From Opisthorchis felineus (taxonomy: Eukaryota > Platyhelminthes > Trematoda > Opisthorchiida > Opisthorchiidae), in NCBI GenBank assembly GCA_004794785.1, contig SJOL01006405.1:161306-225305 (forward strand): a stretch of 64,000 nt of DNA, written 5' to 3'. Both the position numbers and the translations under genes were made by a program. Shown one piece after another: positions 13,520-26,712 of the stretch. Under the pieces are notes generated by a model. The model was not told the origin of the DNA. It searched no databases and worked only from the letters and a program-made list of their open reading frames with translations. Each line of letters opens with the position of its first letter. Positions within the stretch are counted from its first letter, which is position 1.

Positions 13520-13905
13520 AACAACAATTAAACACTTTCATACTGGAAATGATCGTGCTCCCTGGTTAGAATACGTCATGAAGTACAACTACACTGGCGG
13601 AAATTAAGACCAACCATTGCCGGTCATCAGGACAACAGCACACACGGTCGCCTAAATTGGCTACTTATCGTAACTTCTAGGCCCGTGCCTATGTGCAGCG
13701 TTGACTATGAGGCTTCACCTATGCGTGATAGTCTAATATAACGGCCAACGATAGCCATTCTTACTCACAACTGTACGCGATGTCGAGCTACTTATAGTGA
13801 CTGCTGGGCGCGTACCCATGCTTGCAGCTGACCCTCAGGCCTAACTATACCTAGTAGCCTAAACCAACGACCAACGACGGTCCTTCAGATCCCTACATGT
13901 CATCC
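13520..13905. repeat. Diverged tandem repeat, about 127 bp period, 2-3 units
   Basis: Two adjacent units share 'GCTACTTAT' (13,660 and 13,787), a 'TGCAGC-TGAC' block, an 'AGGC-T-AC-TAT' block and 'CCAACGA' (13,745 and 13,871), giving a period of 126-127 bp. A weaker partial unit precedes them ('ACCAACCATTGCCGG' at about 13,609). The units are strongly diverged, so this is an old tandem duplication or a fragment of a decayed satellite. No coding potential. Confidence 0.5.
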
Positions 13906-15049
13906 GTTTGCCAAACCAATGCCTTAAAAATGCACAATCACCCTTGTTTATATTTATTGGTTGAGTGGGTACAGACGTAATATGTGGTCAATCCAGTTTT
14001 CACTTTCAGGAAGCCGCCTTCGCCCGGCAGGGTTTTTGAAAGGAAGAAATGTATAATCAGTTACGACACGTGTACATCTTCCGCAGTATCATTGAAAACA
14101 CGCAACTAAACAGAGCTGTGGTGGCTATCACACCAAGTGCTTAATAAATCCCGTTATCCACTATTCCCGATCGGTGTCCACGCTGAAGCTGGAGTCTTAC
14201 TGTTATGAAGGTAAACCTATTACCTGCTCAGTTAGTCGCATGGGCGATAATGAGGGAGCCGTGTGTACATCGATGATTCAATGGCGGGATTCGGCAATCA
14301 TATGAATTATTAGACACAGCGGAGTTAAAGCTAAAGAGGGGTGTATACTAATCAGTCGTAAGACCAAGTGGTATAGACTTAAGCCTTAGGATCCAAGGGC
14401 TGCATGCGTCTTCAAACGTACATCTATGGATGCAGCTGTAGCAAAGGTCTTGCGAGTGACCGGGTGCCTGGTGTCAAATCTGCTCATTTAGAGCACTAAC
14501 TCCCAACTTCGTTTGCTCCCGCTTCCTGATACCGATACCGATACCATATAGCTTAACAAAATCGACAGCTCCGTCTTTTTCATCATATCCTGAAACCAAC
14601 CCATACTCAACCTCAGTAGCAGTCTCACCAACTAGGGTCTACGTTCCGGGAAACCGGTCAGCTAATGTGTTTGCGTTTGTGGTCTTCAGCATCCGGGTAT
14701 ATATAAAAAAACTTGCACATATCAGACACATATAACATATTGAAAACTGTTCGCCATTTGAGCTATTAGGAGGCTTTTCTATGTCTGTCATACATGTGTT
14801 GGCTTAATCGAACTCATTGTTCATGCCGAAGTATTGCAACCCATCTGTAATTCCACAATCATGTCTACAATATCCGAATAAATGAGCTATTAAGATAGCC
14901 ACACCTGATGCGATTCAAATTTCTTAGAAAACGATGATGATCTAGCTGGGGACTACAAGGTTTACCCTAGCTAATTGCTTAGGAACAAATATTTTTCAAC
15001 CCACATCCAGGTAGCATATATCGCCACAATGCCACTACTCCCGATTTTG
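13906..15049. other. Unrecognised DNA
   Basis: No protein or repeat family was recognised. A short CCGATA-type triplicate occurs near 14,528-14,546. Confidence 0.35.
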
Positions 15050-15540
15050 TCCTCTAAATGATCGATTGACCCTGACACTGACTCGAACAGTCCAAGTCTC
15101 ACAGCCATACAACAAAACAGCCCGTACTGTAGCCGGATACACAAGTCCCTTTAGATTCAGAGACATGCCGCTTTGACGCCATAGTTACTTCAAATGAACA
15201 GAAGCGGCCTGAGCCTTGCAGATTCGTGCATTGACCTCATCCGTCAAATTACAATCAGAACTAATACGACTTCCAAGATATGTGAAGCACTCCACAACTT
15301 CGAGTGCTTCTCCCTGGATAGTAAGTAGCGTATACAGTGACTGCAAGTCCAGGAGCATGAACTTACAGTTTGTGGTTGCAAAATGCATACCAAGGACAGA
15401 ATGACTTTGGTCAGTTCATCCGAAAACATCTGCACCTTCTCCTTCTCTTCGAAGACTAGAACGATGTCTCCATATTCCAGATCGACGATTTCAACATCAA
15501 CCATTTGAACACCGGGGTTTTGAAGACCGTCCAATGTTCA
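15050..15540 (-). mobile_element. RTE-like LINE family 2, RT fragment
   Basis: Minus-strand frames carry the RT palm and thumb of an RTE-like LINE. Blocks are GLQNPGVQ, DLEYGDIVLVFEE (motif C YADD decayed to YGDI), ELTKVI, then LLTIQGEALEVVECFTYLGS, ISSDCNLTDEVNARICKAQA and, after a stop, AVLLYGCETW. The same protein family recurs at 56.4-57.4 kb (plus) and 58.6-59.7 kb (minus). Stops and a frameshift make this an inactive fragment, truncated on both sides. Confidence 0.85.
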
Positions 15541-16230
15541 TTTCATGTTCATTTGCATGTAGTCCTGAGATTATTTACAAATCTGGTACAGAAGAAAACA
15601 CGTGAAAAAAACAGATTTTCTACAAAATTTCCCACCGTCTTCACGGAGACCATGCGCGAAGCTATTGGCAGACAGTATGAATGGGGAACCCCGAGTAAGT
15701 TTCGACAACTTGCAACAAAACTGCCGCCACATGTTGAGATTTTAAGAGTTCGAATAAATACTATCAAATGCTAAAACTTCGTTGAGGATTCTTTAGTTCA
15801 AACTACGGTTTTAGAGAAATTTCGCGTGTGCGTCTTAGGGTGAGCTGTTTTAACAACACCTCATATCCCTGCTTCCAACGGCCCAACCGAGCGCTTGATA
15901 GCGACTACGAAGAGCGGGTCAGTGAAAAATACCAAGGTCCCCCACAAACAATGCCGGGCAAGTGTTTACTGAATATTGATTCCCCCTGTGAATCAACGGT
16001 GAACAGCGGTAATTTTCCTTCGTGTTCTGACTACTCATGAGTAGCGTGACTTACGCCCGTTTATTATGATGGCGTTTGTTTCCTTGATGCTCGTTTTCCC
16101 CCTGTTTCGCCCCTGCTTAAGGTCTGCTTATCCTTCAGTAACTGATGTCGATACTTCCTCGCCTGTCCGTCACTACTTGCAAGTTCGCCTCAGTTGTACC
16201 TATTTTCGAGCGTCAACTCCGACAGAAAAG
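15541..16230. other. Unrecognised DNA
   Basis: Open frames at 15,505-15,774 and 15,828-16,040 (plus) match nothing I recognise and show no splice-bounded conservation signal. Confidence 0.35.
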
Positions 16231-16302
16231 CGGACCGACCGGGTATCGAACCCAGAGCTCCCGAACTCTAGACGAACGCGTTGCCCACTACACCAACCTG
16301 AC
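16231..16302 (-). repeat. tRNA-Arg-like element (SINE head or tRNA pseudogene)
   Basis: On the minus strand there is a box A-like TGGTGTAGTGGGCAACGCG and a box B GGTTCGATACCC, with a T-arm stem CTGGG/CCCGG. The middle resembles tRNA-Arg(UCU), with TCTAGAGTTCGGG. The 5' and 3' acceptor strands do not pair and the anticodon stem is shortened, so it is not a functional tRNA. It differs from the main SINE family in this window. It is best read as a second tRNA-derived SINE head or a decayed tRNA pseudogene. Confidence 0.6.
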
Positions 16303-19300
16303 ACCTAGACGGGTCCAGTTTTTGTATTGCCCATGTACAGCACCTGCCAGATAGCCTTTGGCGAGATTTGTTTTAAACGGGCGAAACCGCGCAATCTGAC
16401 TTGTCAGGTGACACAAGCTACCGCTTCCAGCCGCCTACCGAAAGACAGTCCCTTACATCCCAAACGTTGTGATTTTCTGCGCCGTTATCTCTCTATACGG
16501 CCAGCTCACACTGGCAGACTGCCCGTATATGTATGTTTGTACATCGTTTAGTGCTTACTTGTTGCTTCTAGAAATCCCTGCTGCTTCAGTGACTATTTTC
16601 CGCTCCTGCTGATTGCGTCATTATTGAGTGTACGTTTGCTTAATTCACGATGCTTACTAGCCCGTTTGTCTGTAAAACCAGTTCCTGTCGGTCCTCAATA
16701 CATCTCCTGCCCAGGTCTGTCTGCTCCTAATGTCTACTGGCTACGAACAGCGTATAGTCTGATGGCAGCAATCGTCCTGTGAGATCCACAACCGCTCGGA
16801 TCTTACACTGAAATACAGAGCTAACTCGCATGCTGCCACAGGCCAGTGGCCTTGTGAATTGTTATCGGAAGGAGATCTCAAACACGTCTTGGTAATCTAC
16901 GGCCGGATTTGGCGAGTAACGTCAAGCTGCGGCAATGTTCATTAAAACAACATGCAGATTAACACGGACAATCTCGCATAATACGAAGTGGCGAGGGGGT
17001 TTATATGAAATTTCAACATTCAGATAAGGACTGGGTATGTGGATGATTGACGTCAACAAACCCAAAGCCTCGTTGATGCGCTTTTGGAAGATGGTAGAAT
17101 AATACGCCGTCCCTTAGACCACATCAGGACTGGAAGTCATGGACCAAATTTAGAACCAGCACCTAAGCCGAAGGTACAGGTGGACTGCGGTTTGACGCAA
17201 GAGAGTGTAAGAGCTACCACAATTCTCTCAAGGTGTCTACGCCAATCAGCATGAGAGTCAAAGTCGGGTGAGCGTTACCAGGCGAGAGCTGCATAAACCT
17301 TGCAGCGGAAGACTGCAGAAGCTGGTTGAATGTGTCCAAAGTTTTGCACGCAAGCGCGCCCGTTAGCCAATCTATCACAGGACAGTTGTCTAATGCCTGA
17401 ACATGCGAGCGAATATGCATGTGCATCTTCAAAAAGCGCACCTGTTTTGCCACATGTACACAATACATCCGTGCCTCTGTATGCGTGTTCTCTAAGTTAC
17501 TTTGAACTTGCAATTCGTGGTCTTTCTCTTAAGTGAAAAAATTGACGTGCGCGCCTACTAGGTGCCACATTTAAGTTATCCGGCGGCATTTGTACATTAA
17601 ACTGCATTTTTCTATATAGACAGAAGCTTATATAGCACTGAACAAAAGTGTGAGTTGTTGAGGCCATTTTCAGTAACGGGTTCAGTTCAGTGCTGCGGTT
17701 AGAATTGTCGCTGACATGAGCACTGTTGCATTATTCCTTCGGAGACGGGAGCAGAGGAACTGCCTGGAGTTCTTCCGTTACACCAAGGGAAGCGTGTCTT
17801 CCTGTATGAACATTCGCTTTCGACTTTAAGGAGGTAACAATAAACGGCAGTGTTTGCTGTCACGGTTCATGTTCAGTTGGTTACTCATGACACTTCTGGT
17901 GGTTAATTAATTTATTAATCCCCGCACCCAGCACTCTGTAGTTTTCGACTTCGCTGGAAGCGCATTGTCTGACTTATGAACGTTCGGTTGGGTCTCGCCG
18001 CTACCTTGAAAGTGTGGCATTACATGAGAAAGCTTTTACAACATTCAGAAACTGCCCTTTGCACATAGTTAAGTATTTTGATCGCTGGGATACTAGGAGA
18101 AGTGCAACTTTAGCTAGTAAAGTTGCGAGTACGCTGTCACAATCTGCTGATTTTTCTGTTGTGCAAACTTAATGGTTAAACACACCGATGGAGGAATTTA
18201 GTTCGAGAAGCGTACGTGTCATGCACCTCCGAGAAGGTTGTCAGCTGCTGTGGTAAACTGTGCGTTTGCCACATCCATAAAGAAATTTCCCACAAATTTA
18301 TCCGTCACTTACTTTGGGTCCGAGCTGATGAACAAAACAGCTTTCGGCTAAAAAACAGTTGTTTTAACTTAATCAGGGTACAGGTATGCAAAGAATTGTG
18401 GATTTGAGAAGCTCTGTGTGTTATTTTTATTTGAAATGAATGACAAATTCTGGACACAGGTAATGCACATGCTTTTATCACAGAAGAACCTATGTTTGGG
18501 ATTGTGGTTTGCCCAAAACGGAAAGCTTTTAATGTCGCCCATTTTCTGGCTGCTATTCTCTTCTAACCGAGCGCTAGCTGATCCATAAGTTTCGCTGTCT
18601 TGGGAGGAAACCCTTGGGTTAAACGTCGGGTTGCGCTTGTTAATTTGTTTATTTGGACCCAACCGCGGGGGCTTGATATAAAGCGAGTCGTTTCGGCCTC
18701 AGTTTGGCTTATGTAGATTCTCTAACGCTTTTGAGTAGTTGTATTTACAGGCTGTTGTCACAGAGTAACCCACTTTGGCACCATTGGTATTTTGACTAGG
18801 AATTGGGGGTTCATATTCGCATAGAAAAAACTTACCAACGCCAGAGATTTGTGTGAATCTGCAAACTATATCCTGTGTACGACTTAGTGGTCATCAACTG
18901 TGCATTCACTGGACGAAGGACATTGACTCACTGCCATGTCGTCCCAATTTTCAGCTGTCCCGTGGCATCTGCCTGATGGCACCCCGATCTTCAACGTAAG
19001 GCGCACTGCCCTGCATCCTCGGCCATGTCAGTAGAGGAAAATTCAAACTGTTACGTTCCACGGACTGTCGTGATGACAGCGGTTTCGGTTACGGCAATTA
19101 GCACAGTGTTTCTATGACTATTGATGTATGCAGAAGGTTTGTGCTACATGTTTACTGTCTGTAGTGTAGTGTCAATCTGTCTTCAGCTTAATTATCCGGT
19201 TCCTGAGAGCATTACCTGATGATGTATAAGTATATTATTGTTCAGACATGGCTGCAGGTTAACTGGTGATCGATGTTTTGCACTCACTTTAAAGATCTAT

Positions 19301-19865
19301 GTTCAAAATTGTTAATTTGATAGAATTTTGTCAGTTTTTTAGATTTATAGGTGGTTACGTAACTCTGAAATAACTTGATAGCATGAATGAGACACTCATC
19401 CATGGTTAAATCCCTCATCTTTTCTGGACCTCTGATATGACGCATACGGGGCGGTCGCTGAAGCCGTAAGCATCGTGTAAGTTGACAAACTGCGCTCGGA
19501 GGTGGCCTTAAAGACCTGCTCCAGCTTAATGGGAACCCGAAACGAACAGTAACCCAAAGGTGAGCAAATACTTGCATATGGAAGAGTAGGCTTTACAACA
19601 GAGGGGTTTACACTCGCTCAAAGCCGACAACAGCTGGGGAATTACATGGGAGAGGTAGTTTTTCCGATCCGATATAGGCGTTTCAACCTACAATTTCACC
19701 AGTACTTGGCAAACTGCCTGCTAGGCGCTCTACTGTTAACGAGTCACATGAGGAGGAACTGCAGTTCCTAACTCATCAGAGTAAGCGCTTTAGGAAAACG
19801 TAAATTTACACTGCGTTCAACGCGGTATGACGGAGCCTAGAAGGGATGTGAGCTAACAGGCGAAT
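16303..19865. other. Unrecognised non-coding DNA
   Basis: Short open frames only, on both strands. None resembles a known protein, RNA gene or the transposon families found elsewhere in the window. Confidence 0.35.
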
Positions 19866-19868
19866 CTT

Positions 19869-19971
19869 TGCTAAGAAAACGATGCACGCAATGATTGTTT
19901 TGGTTGCCCGTGCAGAAAATGTGGCCACCCACCACGGGCAACCGGCATGAGAAAGACCGTGTTTCTTAGCA
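19869..19971. repeat. Imperfect inverted repeat (hairpin)
   Basis: Outer arms TGCTAAGAAAAC (19,869-19,880) and GTTTCTTAGCA (19,961-19,971) pair. Inner arms GGTTGCCCGTG (19,902-19,912) and CACGGGCAACC (19,933-19,943) pair perfectly over 11 bp with a 20-nt loop. The regions between inner and outer arms (21 and 17 nt) pair poorly. Only one copy was seen in the window. It could be a small palindromic transposon end, a structured RNA or chance. Confidence 0.55.
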
Positions 19972-22900
19972 TCGACGGCTAGATCTCGTTACTCCCCCAC
20001 AGTAAATTGTGCCTTGATGGCAGGGCAAAAGTGTGTGGCGGTGGTTTTCAAGATAGCGGCTATGGCTTTATTGCCCAGTTGGCTTGAGGCAGTTGATTTT
20101 TGGCAGCCCCGTGGCTACCTCAAAATGTGGCTTTAAAAAGTGCCGTTTTTGCCGGCCTGACGTTATTAGTAGAAATGATGGCAATACGTGGTAGCTCACA
20201 CCCAGGGGTGAGGCCAGCTCCGTCGGTTCGGGCAGGTACGGTTAGTGAACAGTGAGACAAGTGCCAATGGATTCTGATTGTCTTGCCATCGTTTAATCAG
20301 TTGCACGCAATTGGTTATTCCGTGCTTTAAGATATGGGCATGTCAGATCAGACATCCTGGGAGATAAGATAGGTAGAGGTGAAGTGCTCCAAAATGTGGA
20401 GGTGAATCTGAGGAGTCGTGGGTAATCTCCGGGGCTATATTTCGGGCATGCTGCCAAATAACTAAATTAGGAAGCGACGTGCGTCGCCCAACTTACTGGG
20501 CACTCTTTTAGGACCACAAACAGTCCCATACAAATTGCTCTACGATAACGCCGAAAGCTAACAAATAAGTAGGACGATCGCTCTCGCCCGTATCATTCCT
20601 GCGTTCGCTGCAAGTGAAAAAGTAACGCAAATAAAAGACTCTCATTGCAAGTATCTGGATTTAACCACGCTCCCTTTTGATGACTGTATATGGGCTGGCG
20701 ACTGTGGCATTCTCTTGTGCCCTGACAAATTACTAGTGAGCGAGGCTCCATGTTGTCGGCAATGTCGGCTTGACAAAAGAAGGACGTTGGCGTGTCGCGA
20801 ATTTTTTGCCACGTTCATGTCACTGGTTGGACCGGACTGCCGAGTCGGCTTGCTTCCCGTAATAGTAGGGGTGATGCAAATGGTGATCGGTAGATGACTG
20901 TCCGGATCCGGTTTAAGGCCTGCTGACCAACCATCTCTGTTCTTAGTGATTTGTAGATGCAGGTCAATACGAGCCTGCACAGTCATCCAGTCTCCACTTT
21001 TTAATTAGCAAAGCAGAATAAAAACAGAAAGGTGCAATCCACAGCGACCACCCAACAAACGCCACTACTCAAACAATTAGAGGTTCAATAAACCAAGATG
21101 GACGAACTCGAGCAGCTAATGCACTTTTCAAAAAGGGGCTTTGCATTAATATAAAGCTGCCATTTGGCTTCCGGCCTTCCAAGATTTCTCCAGATCAATT
21201 TCAGGGGTCGCGACACCCACTTTGAACGGCCTATCCGCATTTTACACCCGAAGCCGCCTGCGAACAATTAGCAATTATGCAGTGGGTGTTGATGCATTTT
21301 CAATCTCGTGAGATCAACCCGAGTAGCTTTGGCGGTTTCATTTGGTGAGGCATACCTGGATAACTGCGGATCAACCACTCTTGACATTCTTTGAGATAAA
21401 ATCCATTGTTGAGCCCTTTGCTGAGAAACAAAACTGGAGTGGTGATGATAATTTCGAGGATGCTATAGCTGCTTGGAATGCTAGTAGCGTCTAGGCTCGA
21501 AGCGTCGCTCTGAATATTCCACACACCCTCAAATTAACCCACTACCCTAGGGAGGTTAAGCTGATCACGGATTTAGGATTTAGTTTATGGACGCGTGGCC
21601 ACGCCATTGAAGCCTCTTTGATGCTCTACCCCTTATACATCCTGATGTAGGAACCGGACAGCAACAGTCTATTTTTTAACTGACAGGTTGTAGTTGATTG
21701 TGGCTCTTTTCGGCTCCTTTCGTGATCAAAGGGGCGTTGGATCCCAAATGTCCACTCCAGCGCACTGGAGGTGTTAGATCCCAAGTATGAATTGCAACGA
21801 GTTCACTTGAAACAAAGTTTTTACTTTGTGGATTCCTTAGTCGACAAGGCACTTGACTGTCAGTTTCAGTGTTGTTACCCGGTTGGCATGTCAAAAAGCC
21901 CTAAGGATCCATCCCTACGCTGCTCACCTTGGTAGTGCAGTAGCCAGCAGCTGGAGTCAAATATCTCTACTGTGGTTCCAGGAAGTTAAAGAACTGTACA
22001 AAGTTGACATGCACTCCACTTTGTTGGAGTGTGCTGGGAGTATCTCCAAGGCTCTGACTCTGGGAGCGTCGCGTAATATTTGAGGTATCATCGCTAATAA
22101 TGACTGCGTTTGACGTTCGGACAAAGATAGAGGTGCTGGACATAGCTCACGGTTGTGCAACTTGAGGCATAGGAATTAGCCTCACTGACACTGTCGCTTG
22201 CGCTTACTTATGCTTTTAGGAACAAGCTAAACAAATAACGGGCGTGCGCCAGGATCTTTTGAGCGTCGTATTTGGAAACCTTGTACATCAGTGTATGGCA
22301 ATTTTGTAGCCGGAGCCCAGTCAGTTTTATCGATTTTTACTTCATTGACAAAAGCATTAACAACTTTTAGTGGTCAAAGGAAAAGCAGCACCTATTTACA
22401 ACTTACAAGTGCGGAATGTACCTCTCCAAAAGATACCTATCTGGTGACGGACATTGTGGATGTAAAACGCCCGGTCTATTCTGCGTTGCAAAAAATGTGA
22501 AAAAATTGCAGAAACATGGCTCTACAGCAAAGGGCTAAACCAGGACCGGGGCAGTCTACAGTCTAAGCAAAAAACTGTTGACGGTAACCAGACGATTACA
22601 CAAATCGGCAGAAGCATGCAGGAGCGGCAATAAAAACCCGCATCCCTGGAATTAACCGCAAACGATCCACCAGGCTAAGCCATTCGGCTGGCCACAAACA
22701 TTTGCAGTCCAATCTGCTTTTGCGTGCGCCGACATGTACACCATAAAACGTACATTAAAGCACGCGGAATAGCTACACCGCTTCTTCAAACACTTCGCGG
22801 CACAAAATATGATGACGAGCACCAGATGCCCATCTTTCAGGTTGGTTGTCATGCATCTCAGACTCTAAGTTGGACATCGAAAAACCTTCACAATTGGATA

Positions 22901-23119
22901 GGCATCCAAGATGTTTATCGTTACATAGTTTTCTGAGGGTTTCAACTACTTCCACAAATCAAAAAGTCGCTTGTTGGAATGTAAGCCAAAATACCGCCAT
23001 ACTTTCGGAAGGGCAGGAACCGATAAATACTTCAATGCGTTTAAAAAATATGTCATCGCCGCACTATAAAATACCTGCTGGACGTTTCGAAACCGTAGTG
23101 GGCCAGCATAAGAATTGGG
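19972..23119. other. Unrecognised non-coding DNA
   Basis: Open frames at 20,642-20,986 (minus), 21,676-21,894 (minus) and 22,846-23,175 (plus) gave no recognisable family. Stop density fits untranslated, neutrally evolving sequence. Confidence 0.35.
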
Positions 23120-24640
23120 CACAGAAAACAGGATGGACGGGAAGCGAATGTCATGTCAATCTGCAAAACTGGTGACCGACTATCGCCTGGCAGCTACAGG
23201 CCTATAAGCCTCACTAGCGTGCCGTGCAAGGTGATGGAACGCATTCTGAAGCAAGCCATCTTAGACCACCTTGCCACCAAGAACTTGATATCTCCAGTTC
23301 AACACGGATTTCTCCCAAACCGTTATTGCATGGCGAACATGCTCGTCTTTATGGACAGCTTAACCGAAGCAAAGGACGAGTGACTCATATCAAATGCCAT
23401 ATTTTTCAACTTCTCGAAAGCATTCGATTGAGTCCCAGGCGTCCCGCTGCTCCACAAACTCGAGCCTTACGGGATACAAGGGAAGATCCTACTATGGATC
23501 AAGACGTTCCTATCAGACAGAACGTTCCGAGTGAAAGTAAGCTCGACCTACTCTTCTCCAGCGTCGGCCTCCATTGGAGTTCCTCAAGACTCCGTTCTGG
23601 GACCACTGCTGTTTCTGATATACGTCAACGACCTTCCAGACGTTCTTCCAAGTCCAGGTCTAGCTTTTGCGGACGGCTTGAAATCCTGCAATTCCAATGC
23701 CAGTGCCCTCCAAGTGGATGTAGACGCTGCAAAACAGTAGTCGTTGGATTGGCATCTTCCTCTGAATGACGAAAAGTGCATCCACATGTCATTTGGAGGA
23801 GACTCAGCGAACGCCTATCACCTGCATGGTGAGAATGGACCAGCAGACATCATGAAGATGGACACCAAAAAGAACTTGCGTACCTGGCTCCCTTCAAACA
23901 TGTCCTCCTCAATGCACCATGAGAAATTGATCCAAAGCATTCGCCATTCTACGGGTGATCCGGCACACCCTCACTCGTATTATTCGCATGGAATCCCAAA
24001 TACTCTATTGGGCCTACGTCAGACCGCTTTTCGAATATGCCAACCAAGTTGTCTACTCAGGGTGCACGAAGGACGTAACCCTCATTGAGCGTGTCCAGCG
24101 AGCTGCTATGAAAATGGTTACCGGCCTTAAATCCGTGGACCACGAAACACGTCTCGCGGTGTTTCACCTCTATCCCCTGGAGTATCGTCGCCTCCGAGGG
24201 GACCTAATTCTTACTTATGCCCTGTTTGAACAAGGTTTGGCCAACAGGTTTTTCACCGTTGACCCAGCAAACCACGGCAGGGACATGGTAAGAAGATTTT
24301 CAAGATTTTTTCTCATTTCGGGTAGTAGCTGCGCGGAATAACCTTCCTCCGACAGTTGTCCAAGCTCCTTCTAGAACCCAGTTCAAAGCAATATTGGACA
24401 CTTTCCTATGCGAGTCCTCGTGCTGGCAAACACACTGCCCCGCGCTAAGAACTTAAAGAGCAAGGCTACACCCTTTTTTCGCTTGTGCCTTTCAGGTGTA
24501 CGACAGCCGCTGAACCGGCCAGGGAAACTTGGTCAAAAGCCTCAATCCCGTCTATCAATCCGTGAATCCTTGAATATAGCAACGACGCGGCCCGGACGAC
24601 TATCGCGACAACAGCGGAATAATAAACTGTAGTGAGCCAT
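23120..24640 (+). mobile_element. CR1-like non-LTR retrotransposon, RT region, inactive
   Basis: A 5'-truncated LINE starting at the RT fingers. One frame runs from about 23,130 to 23,935 through GDRLSPGSYRPISLTSV, HGFLPNRYC, motif A as FNFSKAFD (usual first Asp changed to Asn), a GVPQDSVLGPLLFLIYVND motif B', and motif C as FADGLK (second Asp lost). Three stops interrupt it, at about 23,381, 23,428 and 23,738, where the family normally has Gly, Arg and Trp. After a shift near 23,940 another frame (23,955-24,341) carries the C-terminus: [28 protein letters not shown] and [20 protein letters not shown]. The 3' part matches the fragment at 640-1,060. Its end lies about 200 bp upstream of the InaF-motif gene, so it could affect that gene's promoter region. 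Confidence 0.9.
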
Positions 24641-24736
24641 CTGCCGACATACCTGCTATACCCTGCATGCATGATATCAACATCACTACAGCCACATCCA
24701 TATCTCAGTACCCACTTCGTCCACTGGTGACCATGA

Positions 24737-25027
<291 letters not shown>

Positions 25028-25208
25028 ACAATATTATTCCTTTCTATCGTACTTCCCGAGGCGCCATTGTTCGGAACTTTTTTGCTAGTGTCTAATGGCG
25101 GTGCCGATGCATTTATTATGTCCTGTGACGTATTATTTTTATTTTATCCTTTGGCATTTTTCACTCAGCTGTTTGTGATAGATCTCAAATGTATTACCTT
25201 CCACTTCA

Positions 25209-25214
25209 AATAAA
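25209..25214 (+). terminator. Poly(A) signal AATAAA of the InaF gene
   Basis: A canonical AATAAA hexamer lies 182 nt after the InaF stop codon, with no other recognised feature between. A short 3' UTR ending near 25,230-25,240 is the likely reading. Confidence 0.6.
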
Positions 25215-25506
25215 CGCTCATTTCTAATCGTCCGATACTTGATATTTAAAGACAAATCCGAGACCAACGGTCTGCGTTGAACAACCGCGTTATAGTGCAC
25301 AATACATTCATTGTGTATCGTTGAGCTCTATCGCCTTCTTGACGTTAACTGCGTTGCTTGTATGCCCTACACCTCTAGTGCACTCGAACATTGGGTATCC
25401 GCTGTATACGTTGCACCACCTGCTTCCCTAGCTCGAATACGCCGGGTTCTTTGGAAAGGCAGACATCCGTTCCATACAATGGTCACTTGTCGTGCTGGTA
25501 AATAAT

Positions 25507-25688
25507 CGTTCAGCTGTAGTACCCTTTCGGTGCCTAACTGCCATGATAGCAGAAGGAAGCAAGAGGGCTGGGATACTGCCGGGTTGCTCAAGCCTAGACA
25601 GGGGAAGTCGAGAGGCAAAGGTCGGGTTCGAACCACGGACCTTCCGGGGAGTAAATTCACGCTCTAACCATTGAGCCATCTCGCCCCC
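25507..25688 (-). mobile_element. tRNA-derived SINE, copy 1
   Basis: Minus-strand SINE of about 182 bp. From its 5' end it has GGGGCGAGATGGCTCAATGG (box A), GGTTCGAACCC (box B), a tRNA-unrelated body containing TAGGCTTGAGCAACC and TGGCAGTTAGGCACCGAAAG, and the 3' end GTACTACAGCTGAACG. It is close in sequence to the copies at 27.4, 58.0 and 60.0 kb. No clear target-site duplication was found. Confidence 0.9.
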
Positions 25689-25958
25689 TACAATACTGTC
25701 ACAAGACTGGGTAGGTTCCAACCCACACTCCGAGGAACCTAGCCGACCGACACAGGTAAGTTTATCTATCTATTTAGTTGCATATCTGTGACAGCTACTT
25801 GTTCCAGCCAACTGCGTTTGGACAATTCCGGCCAGGAATTGTGAACGTCTTAGCTCGGAAAATCGGTCAGGTCATCGATGGTGACGGACACTGGTGGAAG
25901 CGGCACTGTAACGCGCTCGATAGCGCGCCTGCATTCAAACTCGTCTTCAATGTGTAGC

Positions 25959-26130
25959 TACCAGATGGCTCAGTGGTCACAGCGCAAATTTACTGACTGA
26001 AAGGTACGTGATTCGAACCTGACCTCTGCATCTCGACTTCCCCATCTAGGCTTGGGGAACCTGGCACTATCCCAATCCTCGTGATTCCTTCAAGGTATGC
26101 ACCGAAAAGGTGTTACAGCCGAACAGTTCT
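25959..26130 (+). mobile_element. tRNA-derived SINE, copy 2 (diverged)
   Basis: Plus-strand copy with ATGGCTCAGTGGTCACAGCG (box A region), a box B of GATTCGAACCTG, then CTCGACTTCCCC, TAGGCTTGGGGAACCTGGCA and GCACCGAAAAGGTGTTACAG. Divergence from the young copies is substantial, so it is an older insertion. Confidence 0.85.
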
Positions 26131-26569
26131 TACGTTTTTTGCTGCCAGATTTGCCATGTCAGCTAAAACGATGCAGAATAAGCTGACTGGTTAGACTACT
26201 GTCTACAGTACCTGGCTGTGACCGGCGACAGAAATTGTAGGAGGTGAAACCGGCGTATTCTTGGTACGTGGTTTATAGCTGATTGAAAGCGAAACTGACC
26301 AAACTCGCCTTTTCAATCCAGATTGGGCGACGTCTTTGCGAAACCGGACTCGTCTGTTTCCTTACGATGTTTTGTTAATCTACGGGATGCAACAAGATGT
26401 TACTTTGATCATTGCATACATGTGTCTGTGTCAGTGAATGTAAGTAGTCCAACGCAAACCCCATGCTGAATTTCCTATCCTGTAGGGGGAATCGCCAGCG
26501 TACGTTAATGTGACAGGCAAATCCGGAGATGGAGGTCGGCCCACTGTGTTTCTATGTGACCTCGAGGTA

Positions 26570-26712
26570 ACCCTAGTTATTTTCGAGCCCAACCACGGCG
26601 TCTAGACTATCTCGGTTTGAGCTGGCAGTACTCAGCCCTTGCGCTTCCTTTGGGTGACGTGGCAGCTAGGCACCGAAAGTGTACTACACATGAACGACTT
26701 ATTATTTTATTC
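26570..26712 (+). mobile_element. tRNA-derived SINE, copy 3 (5' part decayed)
   Basis: The 3' body is recognisable: TCTAGACT, GCTGGCAGTACTCAGCCCTT, GCGCTTCCTTTGGGTG, GTGGCAGCTAGGCACCGAAAG and a tail GAACGACTTATTATTTTATT. The tRNA-like head is barely detectable. The (ATT)-type tail resembles the copy at 35.3 kb. Confidence 0.7.
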